64,000 bases of DNA from Edaphochlamys debaryana (taxonomy: Eukaryota; Chlorophyta; Chlorophyceae; Chlamydomonadales), in NCBI GenBank assembly GCA_016858145.1, contig JAEHOE010000114.1:371816-435815 (forward strand). The letters are read 5' to 3'. Positions within the stretch are counted from its first letter, which is position 1; each line of letters starts with the position of its first letter. Made by a program: the position numbers and the translations under genes. The notes below the pieces were generated by a model. The model ran no database searches. It worked only from the letters and a program-made list of their open reading frames with translations, and was not told the origin of the DNA. Of the stretch, positions 23,101 to 36,800 are shown one piece after another.

Positions 23101-26100
23101 CAGCTGCCGCCCCCGTCCCGCCGGTCCCGCCGGGAGCTCTCCGCCCAGCCGCCGCCCTCGCGCCGGTCGTCGCCCGCGCCGCGGCCGCCGCGCGAGTCAC
23201 GCGAATCACGCGAGTCGCGCGAGTCACGCATCTCGCGCCCGCCGCGCGCGTCACGCGAGTCACGTCCGTCACGCGCATCGCGCCCGTCACGTGCGTCGCG
23301 CGGGCCGCGCTCCTCACGTGGGCCGCGGTCGTTGCGGTCACGTGCGTCGCGGGGGTTGCGGTCCCGCCTGGGCGCGCGCACGGGTGCGTAGGACAGCTCG
23401 GTGCCGCGGCCGTCCAGGCCCCCATCGATCTCGGCGTTGGGGTCCTCCGCTGGGGGTGGGTGGGTGGATGGGCGTGGGGGCGGGGGCAGGGCAGGGCGTT
23501 AGGGCAGGGTACAGCATGGGCGAGAGAAGCATGCATCAACACAGACAGACCGCTGCAACTGGCGCGGCGCCCTCCCTCCTCCCCTCCTTCCCGCCCTCCC
23601 TCCTGCCCTCCTCCCTGCCGTACCTTCCGCCGCGGCGCTGTTGCCGTCGTACCAGTTGGACGGGTTCTCCCGCCCCCCCGTGTACGTGGCGGCGTTGGTG
23701 TAGACGCGGTTGCCGGCGGCATCCAGCTCCATGGCGCCCTCGCGGCTCTCGGCCCGCTCGTCCTGGCGGTTGGCGGTTGGGACGGTTACTATGCGGTTTG
23801 GGGGCTCTCCCGCGCCGCGGGCTACTGCCCTTCGGCCCCAGCACCCTGCCCCCAACTCAAGTACCCGGCCCCCGGCCCCACCTTGCCCTCCACGTCACCG
23901 CCCGCCTGCCCAAACATCTCCAGCTGCGGGGGCACAGGAGGGGGTCGCGGGCGGTCAGGCGCCAGGGCTGCACCAAGACCAGCAGGTGAGGTAGTCAGAG
24001 CGCTGTGCACCTACTCAGGACGGGGCCCTTCCTGCGACCCAGGTCCCCACCTCCCACCCCATGCGCCCCCCCTCACCCCCTCACAGCATCTCCCCCATAC
24101 TGATACCACCCTTCATCCACCCCCCACCCCCCCCGCCCCCCACCATCTTGGCCTCCAGCTCCTCCTTGGCCAGGGGCGTGTCCTCCGGCTGCGCCTCCCA
24201 CTCCCGCGCCTCCTCCAGTGCCTGGGGGGCCAGTGGCTGGATCAGCTTGACGGCGCCCTAGGGGGAGGGATTGGAAGGGTGGAGGGTCGAGGGGTGGGAT
24301 GTGAAACGGATGGGAGCGAGGAAGATCGTTGTTCGCCTCGGGCCCCGGGGCGCTGCGTGTCACCGCTCGAGGCGCCACGAACCGTGTCCCCGGCCCCCTC
24401 CTCACCCCCTCCTTACCCGCTCCCCCTCGAGGACTCGCTCGCCGGACCTTTCGCTCTGGACCTCGGTGCACATCGGGCTCGCTGGCTGCCGCTCTATCTC
24501 TTCCTTCGCTCTCCAATGCTCCGAAAATTACCCCCTCCCCCTCCCCCCATCCCTCACCGGCCCCTCGATGAAGAAGTCCTCCTCCCCCCGCCAGCGCTGG
24601 AAGCCGTACACCCCCTCGATGATGGCGATGGTGCGCTCCGACAGCGGCAGCCGCACGTACACCCAGCCCTCCTTGTACACCAGCTGGGGGGGGGGGGTGA
24701 GGGAGGAGGGAGGAGGGAAGGGGAGGGCGCAGGGGGTGGGCGGGTGGGAGGGTAGGTGAGTGAAGTCCTGGGTAAGGTGCCGGTAGGCACTGGGGGCCAA
24801 GGCCGCATGGATGGGGGAGGGAGCACTGCCAGCACGGAGGGGACACGGTTTGTGCGCAAGGGAGGGAGGGAGGCAGGGAGTAGAGGAGCCTGCCGGTGCG
24901 CACCTTCTTCTTGATCAGCTTGCCGGTCTTCTTGCCGATGGCGAAGCCCTTGCGCGAGGGCACGTACACCTCGATCAGCTCCGAGGGGGGGACCAGCTCG
25001 CCTGGAGGAGGAGGCAGGGCGGGAGGGGGAGGCGGGAGAAACCGGTTGAGAGGCCAGACGAGGGGGCTGGCTGCGCAAGACGGGTGTCGGGGCACACCGG
25101 CGCGAAGCCCTCCGCTCAGCCCAACAGACCCTTGGCCTCCCAGCAGCCCGCACATGGCACCTGCCAAACACGCCCGGCCCCGCCTCTATCGCCCACCACA
25201 CCCCTCTGCACACCCCCTCTCCACCCCCCTGCCCACCCGTCTCCGGGTCCTCCAGCGCCTCCTCCATGTCCATCAGCTTGGCCGCCAGCCCGTCGGCCCA
25301 CTTGGTCTCCATACCGGGGCTGACCTGCACGCAGGCGGGTGCGCAGGAGGGGCGGTGGTCAAGGGGGTGGGGTAGGGGGTGAGCAGTGAGGGGTGAGGGA
25401 GGATGGAATGCAGCAGCTACGGGCGAGGCTGGGCCGCTGCATCTTGGCAGCACTGCAGGGCTGCGTTGCGCCTCAAGAGGGAGGCCAGGGGCAAGGTGGG
25501 GTCCAGGCAGGCGCCCACTCACCCCGATGCCGTACCACTCCTTGCGCCCCTGGCCCAGCGCCGCGCGGTTGGTCCCGATGATCTCCCTATGCGGGGCACG
25601 GGGCATGGGGCATGGGGCCTTGACTGGAAGGCGTGTGGCTGGCAGGGGTTTGTGATATTTGTAAGACAGCGGACACGGACGCACCAGGGCATCATGCTCC
25701 CACAAGCCGACCATCCCCGGCGGCGGCACACGCGTCGTGACTTGCCGCCTAACCCAGCACCGCGCCTGCCCTAGGCGAACACGTCCCATTATGCCCCCCA
25801 ACACCGGCCCCCTCGTTCCCCAGGACCCCACCCGCGGTCGTTGAGCTGTAGCACCGCCTCCGCCAGCAGCTCCGCCTCCGTCTTGGCGGCGGGGGCCTTG
25901 GGCGCGCTGCGGCCGCGGCGGCGGGCCGCGGCGGCGGCCGCACCGCTGCGGGGCGGCGGCAGCGAGATTCCGAGCGCCGGCCGCTCCTCCTCCGCCGTTG
26001 GGGCCGGGGCCGCGGCGGCGTCCTCCGTCGCGGCCGCGGCGCGGCGGGTCGACACGACGTCGGGCACCGCGAGGGTCTTGCGCGTGGTGCGCTTGGCTTT

Positions 26101-26751
26101 GGGCTTCGCCTCAGCGACCTCCTCGGCCGCAGCGTCGTCGGCCGCGACCGTCGCGACCTTCTTGCGGGTGCGCTTGGGCTTGGCGACCGCCGCGGCATCC
26201 TCCGCGGGGATGGCAGCTGACACGGCCTCGACTCCGTCAGCAGCGACCGCGGGCTCGCCAGCGACCTGTGTCGCCCTCGCCCGCGAAGCCCGCTTGGGCT
26301 TGGCCGGAGCGGGGGCAGCATCCTCGGGGGCAGCCACACCGCCATCCGCACCCTCGGCGCCCGCGATCGCCGACTCCTCGCCAGCGACCTGCGTTGCCCT
26401 CGCGCGAGACGCCCGCTTCGGCTTTGCGGGGGCCGGGGCCTCCGCCTCGCCCTCGTCGGCATTCGCCGTTACCGGCTCGGCTGACTTGCGCCGGGTGGTG
26501 CGCTTCGGGGCAGCCTCGCCCTCTGCATCACCAGCTACAGCTGTCGCGCGCGCCTTGCGAGACCGGGTGCTCGTGGCTGGGGCTGGTGCGGGTTCCGCCG
26601 CCGTGAAATTCTCGGCCTGAGCCTCCTCTCCTGGGTCGACAGTCTTGCGAGCGGCTCTCTTTGCATGAGCAGCTACACATCTCGCAGCCGCGGGCCTCGT
26701 CAGCCCAGGCTGCAGTGCAGCAGGGCCGAGAGCCCGAGCCACGAAAGCCAT
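20172..26751 (-). CDS. Plastid-type NusG (NGN)-domain protein with acidic and RGG low-complexity tails
   Basis: A 14-exon gene, about 1245 residues: 25832-26751, 25523-25586, 25237-25324, 24904-25001, 24558-24683, 24144-24257, 23882-23923, 23624-23762, 22969-23449, 22705-22783, 22396-22515, 21905-22031, 20817-21689, 20172-20638; all phases close. The N-terminus (MAFVARALGPAALQPG) looks like a chloroplast transit peptide. Residues 40-300 hold repeated Ala/Lys blocks, including KPKRASRARATQVAGE twice. Exons 2-6 match a NusG N-terminal domain: EWYGIGVSPGMETKWADGL, IEVYVPSRKGFAIGKKTGK, EGWVYVRLPL, and VYGFQRWRGEEDFFIEGP. I do not see the usual KOW domain. The second half is disordered: an RD-rich block (RDSRDSRD), then repeated acidic-aromatic motifs (DLDFEDDFG, DDFDLDFDD, FDDFDFDLSDD, DPFDLDLDPF), then GGYGG/RGG repeats. 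The layout recalls pTAC13-type plastid NusG proteins, but the tail is unusual. Likely role: plastid transcription elongation or RNA binding (inference). Confidence 0.82.
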
Positions 26752-27824
26752 GTTGACCAGCCCTGAAGCAGCTGGAGCGAAGTTGGCAACCCCTATGCCC
26801 CTACGTTAATGGGCCACAACGAGCGAGGCCGTTGTGTTGGACCCTGGCAGATCGCGGCTTGCGTGGCAGGTCGGCCTCATGGCGTGCCGTGGCGTGCCCC
26901 AGCTCGGCGGCCCCCCGACTGCCCACGCGCTGTGTGCATGCCGGCCAGGCCTCTCTAACCATGAGCCATCCACATGTGCCCAAACTAACAGTAGCTCCCT
27001 CGAAGCCCTGCAACAGATGTTGGGGCCTGCTCCAGGGTAGCCTTCAGGAGCCTGGTGGTGGGGTGCCCACGCCGGCCCACGGGGGTGCCCGAGGGGGGAC
27101 CCTAAGCTGAGTCACTCCACAAGTCTGCGGTCAAGTACCCCAGGCCCCAGCGTGCCGGGAAGTTGAGGGCACCATGCTCTGGGCCTTGTCCACTGTTGCA
27201 AACACCCGACGTCCCGACCATGCGTCGATGCCGTTCTGGCCAAGACCTGGTAGGACACAGACACGCCCCGACCACTCCTCAATGCACTACCACGAGTCTA
27301 CCTCATCCTCCATCAATCCCCAGCACAAGCCAGCCACTCGAGGGATGAATACCAAGCACTACCAGAGTCTAAACTCTATACCAGTACCCTTTGCTGGAAT
27401 GCACCTGCCACCATCAGCGCACGCCTCTCGATATCTGCCCCCAGTTCAACCGCCAGCCACACCACCCCAGCATAGGACTGGGGCTCCAGACGCAAGCCAG
27501 GACCGATCTCCCACAATTTGCGGCAGCAAGTGATCCCCACCCGCCGGACATCGGATACTGCAGGGCGCTGGAGCGCACACCTCCCCAAGGGCGAGAACGA
27601 CCCCGGCAGCGCGTGTCCGGGCAAGGTTCCGCCGAAGGGCCGACGCACGGTTCCAAACCGATCCGCACTGTACGGCGTGTTTACCACCGCGGGCCCCACC
27701 GCTCCACCTCCATCCCCGCTCCCCAGTGCCCTCACACCACCGTGCTGACGGTGGCCCAGGCCGTCTTGCTGGAACGTCTCATCCCCCCATCCCAGAGAAA
27801 GAAGCTGTGTTGCCCCAGTCCCGG
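26752..27824. other. Intergenic between NusG-domain gene and PP2C fusion gene
   Basis: No gene or repeat recognised. Both neighbours are on the minus strand, so it should contain the PP2C 3' UTR and the NusG-gene promoter. No clear TGTAA (minus strand) found. Confidence 0.4.
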
Positions 27825-30800
27825 TCATGCCGCGGTGACGATTGCCACCACAACGGTGATGTCATCCATCTTGCCGCCGCGTGGGAACAGCCGCTGGAGC
27901 CACGTGGCCTGGGGAAGGGGACAGGGTTGGCGGAAGTGACAACCCAAGACAGGTAACCCCTTGACAACGCAGGCCATGGCGAGGGCCCCTGCCCTGGGCT
28001 GTATAGCCCTAAACCCCTCTCCAACGCCCTTTCAGCCGCATACCGTGGATTGGTTGGCCATCTCGACCGCCCAAGGCGACCGGAAGGCGGGGTCCTGCGC
28101 GTGCCGGAAGGCGGTGGTGGCCAGGTTCGCCGCCAATTGCTGCGCCGCCGGCAGCACAGCCGCCTGCGCCGCGGGTCCGGCGGCGGCCGCCGGCAGCACT
28201 GACGTGGCGGCGGCCACGATCGACACCAGCTCCTCGTCCCACATGTTGTCGTACAGTCCGTCCGTACCGAGCACCACCACATCGCCCGGCTCAAGCGCCA
28301 ACTGCGGGCGCGGCACCACGCGTTAACAAAGGAACAGAGCCGCAGAAGCGAGTCCGGGCCAACGCCGCTTCCGGGGATGAAGGGGCTGCGCTGTCACGGG
28401 GCAGGGCCGCATGGCTTCGGACTCCCCGGGCTTTCGGTTCCCTATCTGAGACCGGCCTTTACACGAGCAGCCCTGAACACACGCACACCTGGTAGACCTG
28501 CGCGTCCGCCGCCGTGTCTGTGTCTGGCAGGTTGTCCGGGTGCGCCATCTGGAAGGGCATGTTGAACTGGTGCTCCTGCGCGCTGGTGGCCAGAACCAGG
28601 GAGCCGCGCCGGACCACGCGCACGCCAGAGTCACCCAGGTTGGCGATGGACAGGAGGCCGTTGGCGCCGGAGCCGGGGGCGGCGTTGGGCGGCGGCACCA
28701 GGGCTGCCACGACGGCGGTGCAGGAGCCCAGGGTGCGGACCGCCGCCTGGGCGTCGCCCAGGAACTCGCGCGGGTCTGAGTGGGGAGCAGAGGGACAGAG
28801 GGGGGCAGAGCGGCAGAGGGGAAGCACGTGAGCACGTCGTGCTTGCGCAACCCCCCAGGCGCGGGGTGCCCAGGGTTCTGCAAGGAGGTTGCGGGAATGC
28901 CGAATTATGACATGGTGGCAAGGCAGCCGGGAGATGCGCGACCGCGGTGGGGCTTGGCTGGCAGAGAGCACAGCACGCCCCGACCCGCTCCCGCTCGCAC
29001 GCCCAGCACGCACCCGCCATGGAGCTCCGCGCCTCCGCCGCGCGTGCCGCCGCCGCCATGACCTCCTTGGAGTAGGCGCTGGGGTCGACGTTGGCCTTGG
29101 CCCAGCCGCCCACGCCGTCCGCAACGCCCAGGGCGGACACCGTGGCGGTACCGCTGGGGCCCGTGACGGCGCCGTTGACGATCGTACCGGCGGCGGGCGT
29201 TACAATGAAGTACGCGTCCTCCGAGACCTTGTTCTCGGCCGCCTTGACCACGTGCGGTACGGCGTAGCCGGCGGCGGTAAGCTGTAACCGGCGGTTGACG
29301 GCGGCTGCGGGGGTGGTTGCGGTGCCGGAGCCGGGCCGTGTGCTGGCGGGCGGCTTGCTGCCAATGCCGCCAGCGCCGCCGGGGGTGAGGGTGCGCTGTA
29401 CGATGGATTGGGTGATGGCCGCGATCTCAGCACCCAGCTCTGCGTCTGATAGAAAGACGGAGTTGAGGGCGGCCGCAGGGACCTTGGGCGGGCCGGTGGG
29501 GGGCTTGGCGGCGGAGGCCGCGGATGTTGAGGGGGCTGGCGAGGAGGCCGCTGGGGTGGTCGAGGCGGTGGACGCAGCGCTTGCCGCTGGCGGCGACGGA
29601 GCGGCGCGGCCCCACTCGGAGATGGGGGGCGCGTTGAAGCCTGCGCAAAAGGCGTGACACCAAGCGGGGGAGGGGGGTGGGATCCGTAAGTCACTGGCCG
29701 GTATCATCTAGTGCAAGGGTTTCACTCGGTCACACAGCAACAGTACATGGCTTGCCAGGCGGGGCAGACAGCAACCCTCGGGAAAAGGCCCCCTTGCAAC
29801 GGTCACACCTTTTGGCTTGGTGTCCTTGACCACCGCCGCCTCCTTCTCGGCCGCGCGCTTGGCAGCGTCGGCCGCCCCCGCCGCCGCCGCCAGGGCCGCC
29901 GCCGCCGGCGAGGGCGCCTTCGCCTTGCCGTTTGCCGCCGTCGCTCCGCCCCCGTTGGGCTTGCCGCTGGCTCCATTGCCGCTGCCATTGCCCGCCGACC
30001 CACTTCCGTTGCCACCACCATTGCCCCCGCTGCCGCCGCCGCCTACCGGCTTGGAGCTTGCGGCGAGGGGCTTGGGCGGAATGACGGGGGGCGGGCCGCC
30101 CGCCTCCGGCTGTGCGCTGCCCCACATGGAGGCTGGCTCGGCGCCAGGGCGAGTGCCCAGCGGTATGATGGGAGGCGGCGTGGGCACGGACGCAGGCGGC
30201 CTGGTGGCTGCGGCGGGCCTGGGCTCAGGCACTGGGGTGCTGCGCTGCGCCCATGCCTCAACCGGCGCTCCTGCAGAACTGCTGCTGCTGCTAGTTCCAG
30301 CCTCTGCCACTGGAGCGGACGCGGACTGGGGCCCTGCCTCAGCAACGGCATCGGGCACGGTGCGGCGGAAGTCGCTGAGGATGGTGTCCTGGAGGCCGGG
30401 CTTGCGCGGGGTCAGGCCGGCCGTGGAGCCCGGCCCCACCTCGGGCGCAGACGCAGAGGGGGTGGCCGAGGCGGACGCGGATGCGGAGGTGGATGCGTCA
30501 ACGCTCTTGACGATGGAGTCGGGTGCTTCGAGAGGAGAGCCCAGCGCATAGGGCGAGGAGCTTGAGCCGGATGCGGACGACGTCGAAGGCTGCAGCGGCC
30601 TGGGGGCCAGGGCCCGGGGCCGGAGCTCGCCCTGCTGGGATGCCAGAGAGGAGCGAAGCGACGGGCCCCCCTCTTGCGAGCTCTCCTCCGCGAAAGAGCC
30701 GAACGGGGAGGCAGATGTGGAGGCTGCGGCGGGGCTCTCGGTGCCCGCAACGCCGCCAGCTGGGCTGCCGCTCTCCGCAGGTGGCAGTGGCGGCGGCTCC

Positions 30801-33800
30801 GGCTCCCAACCGCCTGGCCCCGGCCCAGCCCAAGACGCCGCCTCAGCGGTCGACGCCGCGGCGGGTGGCGCCGGCCCTGGCGCTTCCGACGGGGGACCGG
30901 AGGACGCTGCGGGCTGCTGGAAGAGTGTGGGCGGGCTGGTGAACCGCGGCCTGCGCCGGCCCTCCGCGTCCGCGTCTGTGTATGAGCTCGCGCCAGCCTC
31001 CGCACGCCCGCTGCTGCTGGCTGCGCCAGGGCTGCCCGGCTCGCGCTCCGTGAGGATCCGGGCCCACACCGACTGCACAGAGGTGTCGCTCGCTGCGGCC
31101 CCTTCCCCTGCCTGTTGCCCCGACCCTCCAGGCTTCGCAGCAGCAGCCTGGGGCGCCGGCTCAACGGGACGAGCCGTAGCCGAGGGCGCGGTGCTGGAGG
31201 GCTTGGGTGCGCTTGCATCGGCCCTGGGCCCAGAGCTGACAAGAGCCGGGTTGTTGGGCCCCGGCCCGGCAGCGGGGGTGGAGGGAGGGACGGAGGCGCT
31301 GGTTGGGCTGCCTGATCGCCCCGCGGTCCCGGCGCTCGACCCCGGCCCGGTGGTGGGCTTAGCAGGGCTTGGGGCCGCGGCAGGGCCGGGCGGCTGAGGC
31401 CCTCTCGTCCCGGGGATAGGTCCCCGAGCGGACGGGGGCACGGGTGTCCCCGTAACCGGCGCTGGCCCTGGTGTGCTGCCCACACGCCGCAGGTTAGAGC
31501 TGGGCCCGGGCGAGGCCGCGGTTCCCGAAGCCGGCGAGGGCGCCCTGCCCGCGGCTGAGGGCCCCGGAGAGCCCGTCCGCTCCCGGCCAGGGCTGGCGCC
31601 GGGACTGGCGCCGGGACTGGCACCGGTCCCGGCAGCCGCCGGGCGGGCGGTCGAGGTGGTAGCTGCCGGCGGCGGAGACTCACGCGGGAGCGGTGGCCCG
31701 GTCCCGCCAAACTCGGACGGCCAGTCCCGGCGGATTGGTGTGATGGGCTTGGGGCTGCCGCTGGTTTGGGGGGCCTCGGGTGCGGGTGCAGCGCCGGCAC
31801 GGCTGGCGGCGCCTGCTGCGGGCGCAGGGGCGGCTGAAGGGACCGCAGTGCTGGGGCTTGGCCGTGAGCCGACCGACGGGGGCTGCGGTGGCGCGAGCGA
31901 GGATGGCGGCACCCGGAGGATGGGCTGGATGGGCGGGGGCGGTGGCGGCCGGGCGCCGTAGCCGGGTGGCCCCGGCTGTGGCGGCGGCGCCTGCCCGGGA
32001 CCGAGCGGGAGCGCGGGCCGCGACGCCAGGGGTGGTGGTGGCGCGCCGCCGGCCGGCCGGCCTGTCGCCGCGTACTGTTGCTCGCGCTCCTGCAAGGGAA
32101 GCGAACATGTAAAGTGAGGGTGAATACGGTGCCAAGAGCCAGGAGGCGGGTGCGCATGCAACATGCATGTGCGCAGCACTTCTGCCTTGCACCGGATAAG
32201 GGCAGGAGCAGAATCTTCACCCAGACAAGGAACGGAACATGTACCGCAGCGCAGGCACACTTACGTGCAGCGCCTGCTGCAGCCGTGCAACCTGCTGCGT
32301 GAGGCTCTGCACGTCCCGCGCCGCCCCCGCCGACTGCTGCGCCGCCGACTGCTTGGAGCCCTCGGCCGCGCGCCTCAGCGCCCCCACTGCGCTCTGGGCG
32401 GCGGACAGCTCCTGCCGCAGAGACTCCAGCTCCGACAGCTGCTGACGGATCTGGGAACGGGGGGGCGGGGGGCGTCAAGCCAGGGGATAGGTGCTTGTCC
32501 AAAATCGATGGCAGAAAGCTTGGATGCACCAGGCGCCCTGACCTCGCCCGAAGCGCACTCCACGCCCGCCCGCTCGCCCCCACGCCCCCACGCACCTGCA
32601 CCGAGGCCACGTCCACCTCCTGTGCCAGGCGCTGCTTCTCCGCCGCCACCTCCTGCAGCGCCCGCCCGCTGGCCTCCAGCTGCGCGCGCCAGGAGCTCTC
32701 GGCGGTGCGGACCTGTAGAGTCGCGAAGCGAGCGGCGGGGGAAGGGGGTGGGTTGGAAGGGGCGCAGCAGCTGAGCTGGTAGCGGCGCGGCACCTTATAC
32801 GCGAGGACGCACGTGTCTGAGAGGTACCGAACAAACGCGCAGCCGTACAGAGATTGTGCGGGAGAAACGTACCTGCTGCGCCACAGCCTCCTGCGCCGCC
32901 CGCATGTCCCGCTGCTGCGACTGGGAGGTGTTGGACAGCGCGGCCTGCAGCTGGGCCTGAGGTGGGGTGAGGGGCAGGAGCACACGGGAGGCAGGAGCCA
33001 CGCAGCAGAGGTCAGGAGCGGGGCTTCAAGGCAGCGCCAGGCCCGAGAGCGCGCCCTCAGTCGAGGATGCAGGGACCGCAGTCCAAGACGCACCTGCATC
33101 TGCTGTTCCCGCTCAGCGGCCGCCTGCTGCATCTGCTTGTCACGCTCCTGCCGGATATGGCAAAGATTACGAGATGCTCTGAGCCAAGCACGAAACAGTT
33201 GGACAGCGTCCTAAACTCCCAGCGGACCCCGGTCTGCACACACAGACGACAGCCCTTCGACAAGGGAAAAGAGCAGGCCTGAGTGCATGTCACTCACCCT
33301 CAGCAGGCTGCGCACTCGGGCCTGCACCTCCTTGCGCAGAGCCAGCTGCGCCGTGGTGCCGCTCGCCTGGGCTTGCTGCGCGAAGCAGTTTGGAGGCAAG
33401 GACGGTACAAGAGCAGGGGCAGTCTGAAGAATGGAGCCAGAAACAGAGCCCCGAGGCGGCAAGCTTTGTGTCGGTGTGCATGGCGGCCCACGGGAGCCGC
33501 CGGGCCCAACCTCGATACACCCACCTTGCCCTCCTCCTCCTGCTGCAGCTTCAGCCGCTGCTCCACGACGCCCCGCAGCTCAATCTCACGGCCCTGCAAT
33601 CCGGGCAGCACGCAAGAACCTGAACTCGAGTCCGATGCCGGACCGGTACTCCCTGTCGTGCACCTTCGGCCGGCCGCATGGAGACAAACCCAAACTCCTG
33701 CCAGGCAGCCCCCGCCCTGCCGCACTCCCCATCCCAACGCCTGCCACTACCGCACCCCCGCCCTGCGTGCCTACAAAGAGATACGACTCCTTCCACCTTC

Positions 33801-36800
33801 GTTCCCCCGCCCCGAGCGAGGCCCCACCTGCAGCTCCGAGCTCAGCGACCGCTCCCGCGTGCGCGCCTCGGGGAGCATGACGGTGCGGTAGAGGGAGTTG
33901 AGCTCCGAGGTGAGGGCCGCCAGCTGCTGCGTCAGGCGCTGGGTGCCCTGCGGACGGCGCCAGGCGGGGGTAGGTACATTAGGCACGACGGGACCAGCGC
34001 TCTGCGTGCCTGCTACGAGGGACCTTGCCGGCGCTCCCTCTACGGCGTCATCCCTGACCATGACCCTTTAGCTAGCGATGCCCGAATCCTGTGGATCGCC
34101 CGTCAGTGTCCGTCAAAACCGCAGGCGGGTGCACCCGGACTCACCGGCTCGTCCTGCACGGCCTCGCGCGCCCGCAGCGCCTGGCGCGTCCGGTTGGCAG
34201 CTTCCTCCAACTCCTTGGCCTTAGTCACCAGCACGGGGCCCAGGCGGGGCACGGCGGCCGCCTGTCGCCGTTGCAACGAACACAAGTCAGCGTGTGTAAC
34301 AGCATGCTAAGGAGCAGAGTTCAAGATGGAACAAAGTGGGAAAGTGATACGTCTGCACACGCACCTGCAGTCTGGACAGCTCCCCCTGCAGCGTCTCGAG
34401 CTGCTTCCGGAGGGCGGACTCGCGGGCGTCCAGGGAGCGGAGGGCCTGGGGGGGGGGAGTGGGAGTGGGGGAGGCGGGGCAAGCATGGAGGCAGGAGCTT
34501 CTGGACGGGTAACAGGCACAGAAGGCGCATCACGAGGGCCGTGGCGATAAGTACCTTCCACGCAACGAGGGGTCGAGCGTATGCTGCTGCGGGCGCAGAA
34601 TGCACGCACCTGGGCCACCTCCGGTGAGGAGGCGGGCTTGGGCTCCTTGGCGCGAGTGTAGCCGGGGAGGACTGCCTGCCTGAGCTCGTCCTGCGCAGCG
34701 GTGGGACCAGAGCGTGAGGCGCCTGCCCGTGACGGCGCATCCTGGGCCACTGCTTGACGTGATGCCACCCTCGCCGCCCCCCAGTCCTCCCCTCCCCACC
34801 TCTAGCGCCTCCATGAAGTCGCCCCCCAGCAGCCCGTCCAGCTGCTCCTTGACGGCCGCCAGCTGCCCCCGCGCCTCCAGCGCCTCCTGCCTCGCCGCCC
34901 CCAGCTGCTGCTCCAGGGAGGAGCGGAGGGAGGACACCTCGGACACGCGGCGAGCGGAGGCCTGCTCGGCGCGGATGCGGGCTTCCTGCACCGGGGCAAG
35001 GCGACGCAAGAGCGCCCAATGATTATGGGAGAACAGTTTGAGGACAGCTGACCCCTGCGAGCCGAGTGCTGCCAACGCCTCCCAGAAGCCTGCGCTCACC
35101 TCGAGCTCCTTGCGCATTTCCTCCACTTCGGCCTTTTGCGCCGTTGCGCGGGCCCGCGCCTCCGTCCGGAGCGCCTCCGCCTGGCGGGGCAAACGCACAG
35201 GGCAGAGACAGCGCGGTCCCAGTAATGCGATGAGGATACCACTTGGTTTGCCAGCCTGCTGTCCAGACTAAACAGCACCCCTTGCACGCAGCCCCGGTCA
35301 TGTGCCCATTGAGCGTACCTGCCGGCCACTCTCGTCCAGCAGGCCACTGAGGGAGGACACCTCGGCCTCGCGGGAGGCCTCCACAGCCTCCAGCTGCACA
35401 CACACAGGGCCAGGGGGAGGAGCGTCAGGAGCAGCACGTTTAAGGATGGGGCGTCATGGCATGCAAGGATGGCTGCGTAAGCACTGTCCACACGGTGATG
35501 GTTGGGCCCCAGCCCTCGCACCCGCTTGCGCAGGGACTCGATCTCCTCCTGGGATGCCGCCTCCTTCCTGGCCGCCTCCTCCTGGAGCTGCTTCACCTCG
35601 GCCTCGCGCTCGGCCTGCCAGGCCGCCATCTGCGGACCAGGGACAGGGCGTCAAATGAACGTTGTCTGGAATGGAGCGTCAAAAGAGCAGCCTTTGGCAA
35701 TTAGCTACCTGTCAATGCTCTTGGCGATGCGCCGAGTCTGGTCCTCGCTAGCCCCGGGCTCCCGTGCCACCCGCCCATCACGCCCCCTTCCGTCGCCGGC
35801 TGCGCCTGTATCCTTCTGCGCACCAGAGCGCGCGGTATCCGGCGCTCCCTGCCCGCCCGCCCACCAACCTTGAGCTTGATGGCTTCCACCTCCTCCCGCG
35901 TGCCGCCCATGGCCTTACGCGCCTCCTCCTTGAGCCGCTGAGACCGCTCCCGGGACCGCTGCTCGGCTTCCTCCATCTGCGCAGGGTCAGGGTTAGTAAG
36001 GCCGGGTTTAGGAGATGGGTTGGGAAGGCGGCACAGGGTCAGGGGCCTGGCGCTAAGCATGGGCCTTCCAGCTCCGGTCTTGCGGGCCCCTCGCGCCACA
36101 TGGCAGCACACACCTCCTTGCGGTGCGCCTCGGCCTCCTCTTTCGCCCGAGCCTCTGCGGCCCTCAGGGCTTCCCGGAGGCGCTGCATCTCCCCATCGCG
36201 CGCGTCAAGTACGGAACCCATCTGCGGGGGCCGTCAGGGGTCGGAGGGCCAATACGGGTCGGTCTGCCTGCGAGTCCTGTAGAGCCGTGCTCTGCCTGCG
36301 AGCCCTGCTCTTAGGCAGCGGCCAACCCTTCTCGGCGCCAACCCACATCAACAGACCAACCAGCCCACCTGCTGTGCCGCCAGCTTGCTCTGCTCCAGCA
36401 CCTCGGTCAGCTCCGCCTCGCTCTCGCGCAGAGCGGCCAGCTGGGCCTCCTTCTCAGCGAGTTTACCCTGCAAGGTGCCGGTAAGAGCGGGCGGACCAGC
36501 CACCTCCATCACGAGCCAGGCCCACGCAGGCACACATCACCTCGAGGGCCGTCGCACAAACACGCCCCACGGCAAGATGGACGCCCCAGCTCTACGGCAA
36601 GCTTCATGTCGTAGCGCCGGCCAGCACATGCAGCCGGCTATTGGTCTGGGACGCTGCGCGTGGCCCAAGCTCCCCAAGAACCATGGCGCCACACAAGCCA
36701 CTCCGACCTCCGACCCCGCAGCCCCCACAACTCCCGCTCGCCTGCAGGCGTGCCATCGCCAGGCGGTCCTCGTCCGAAGCCGCCTGCATCTGTGGGGACA

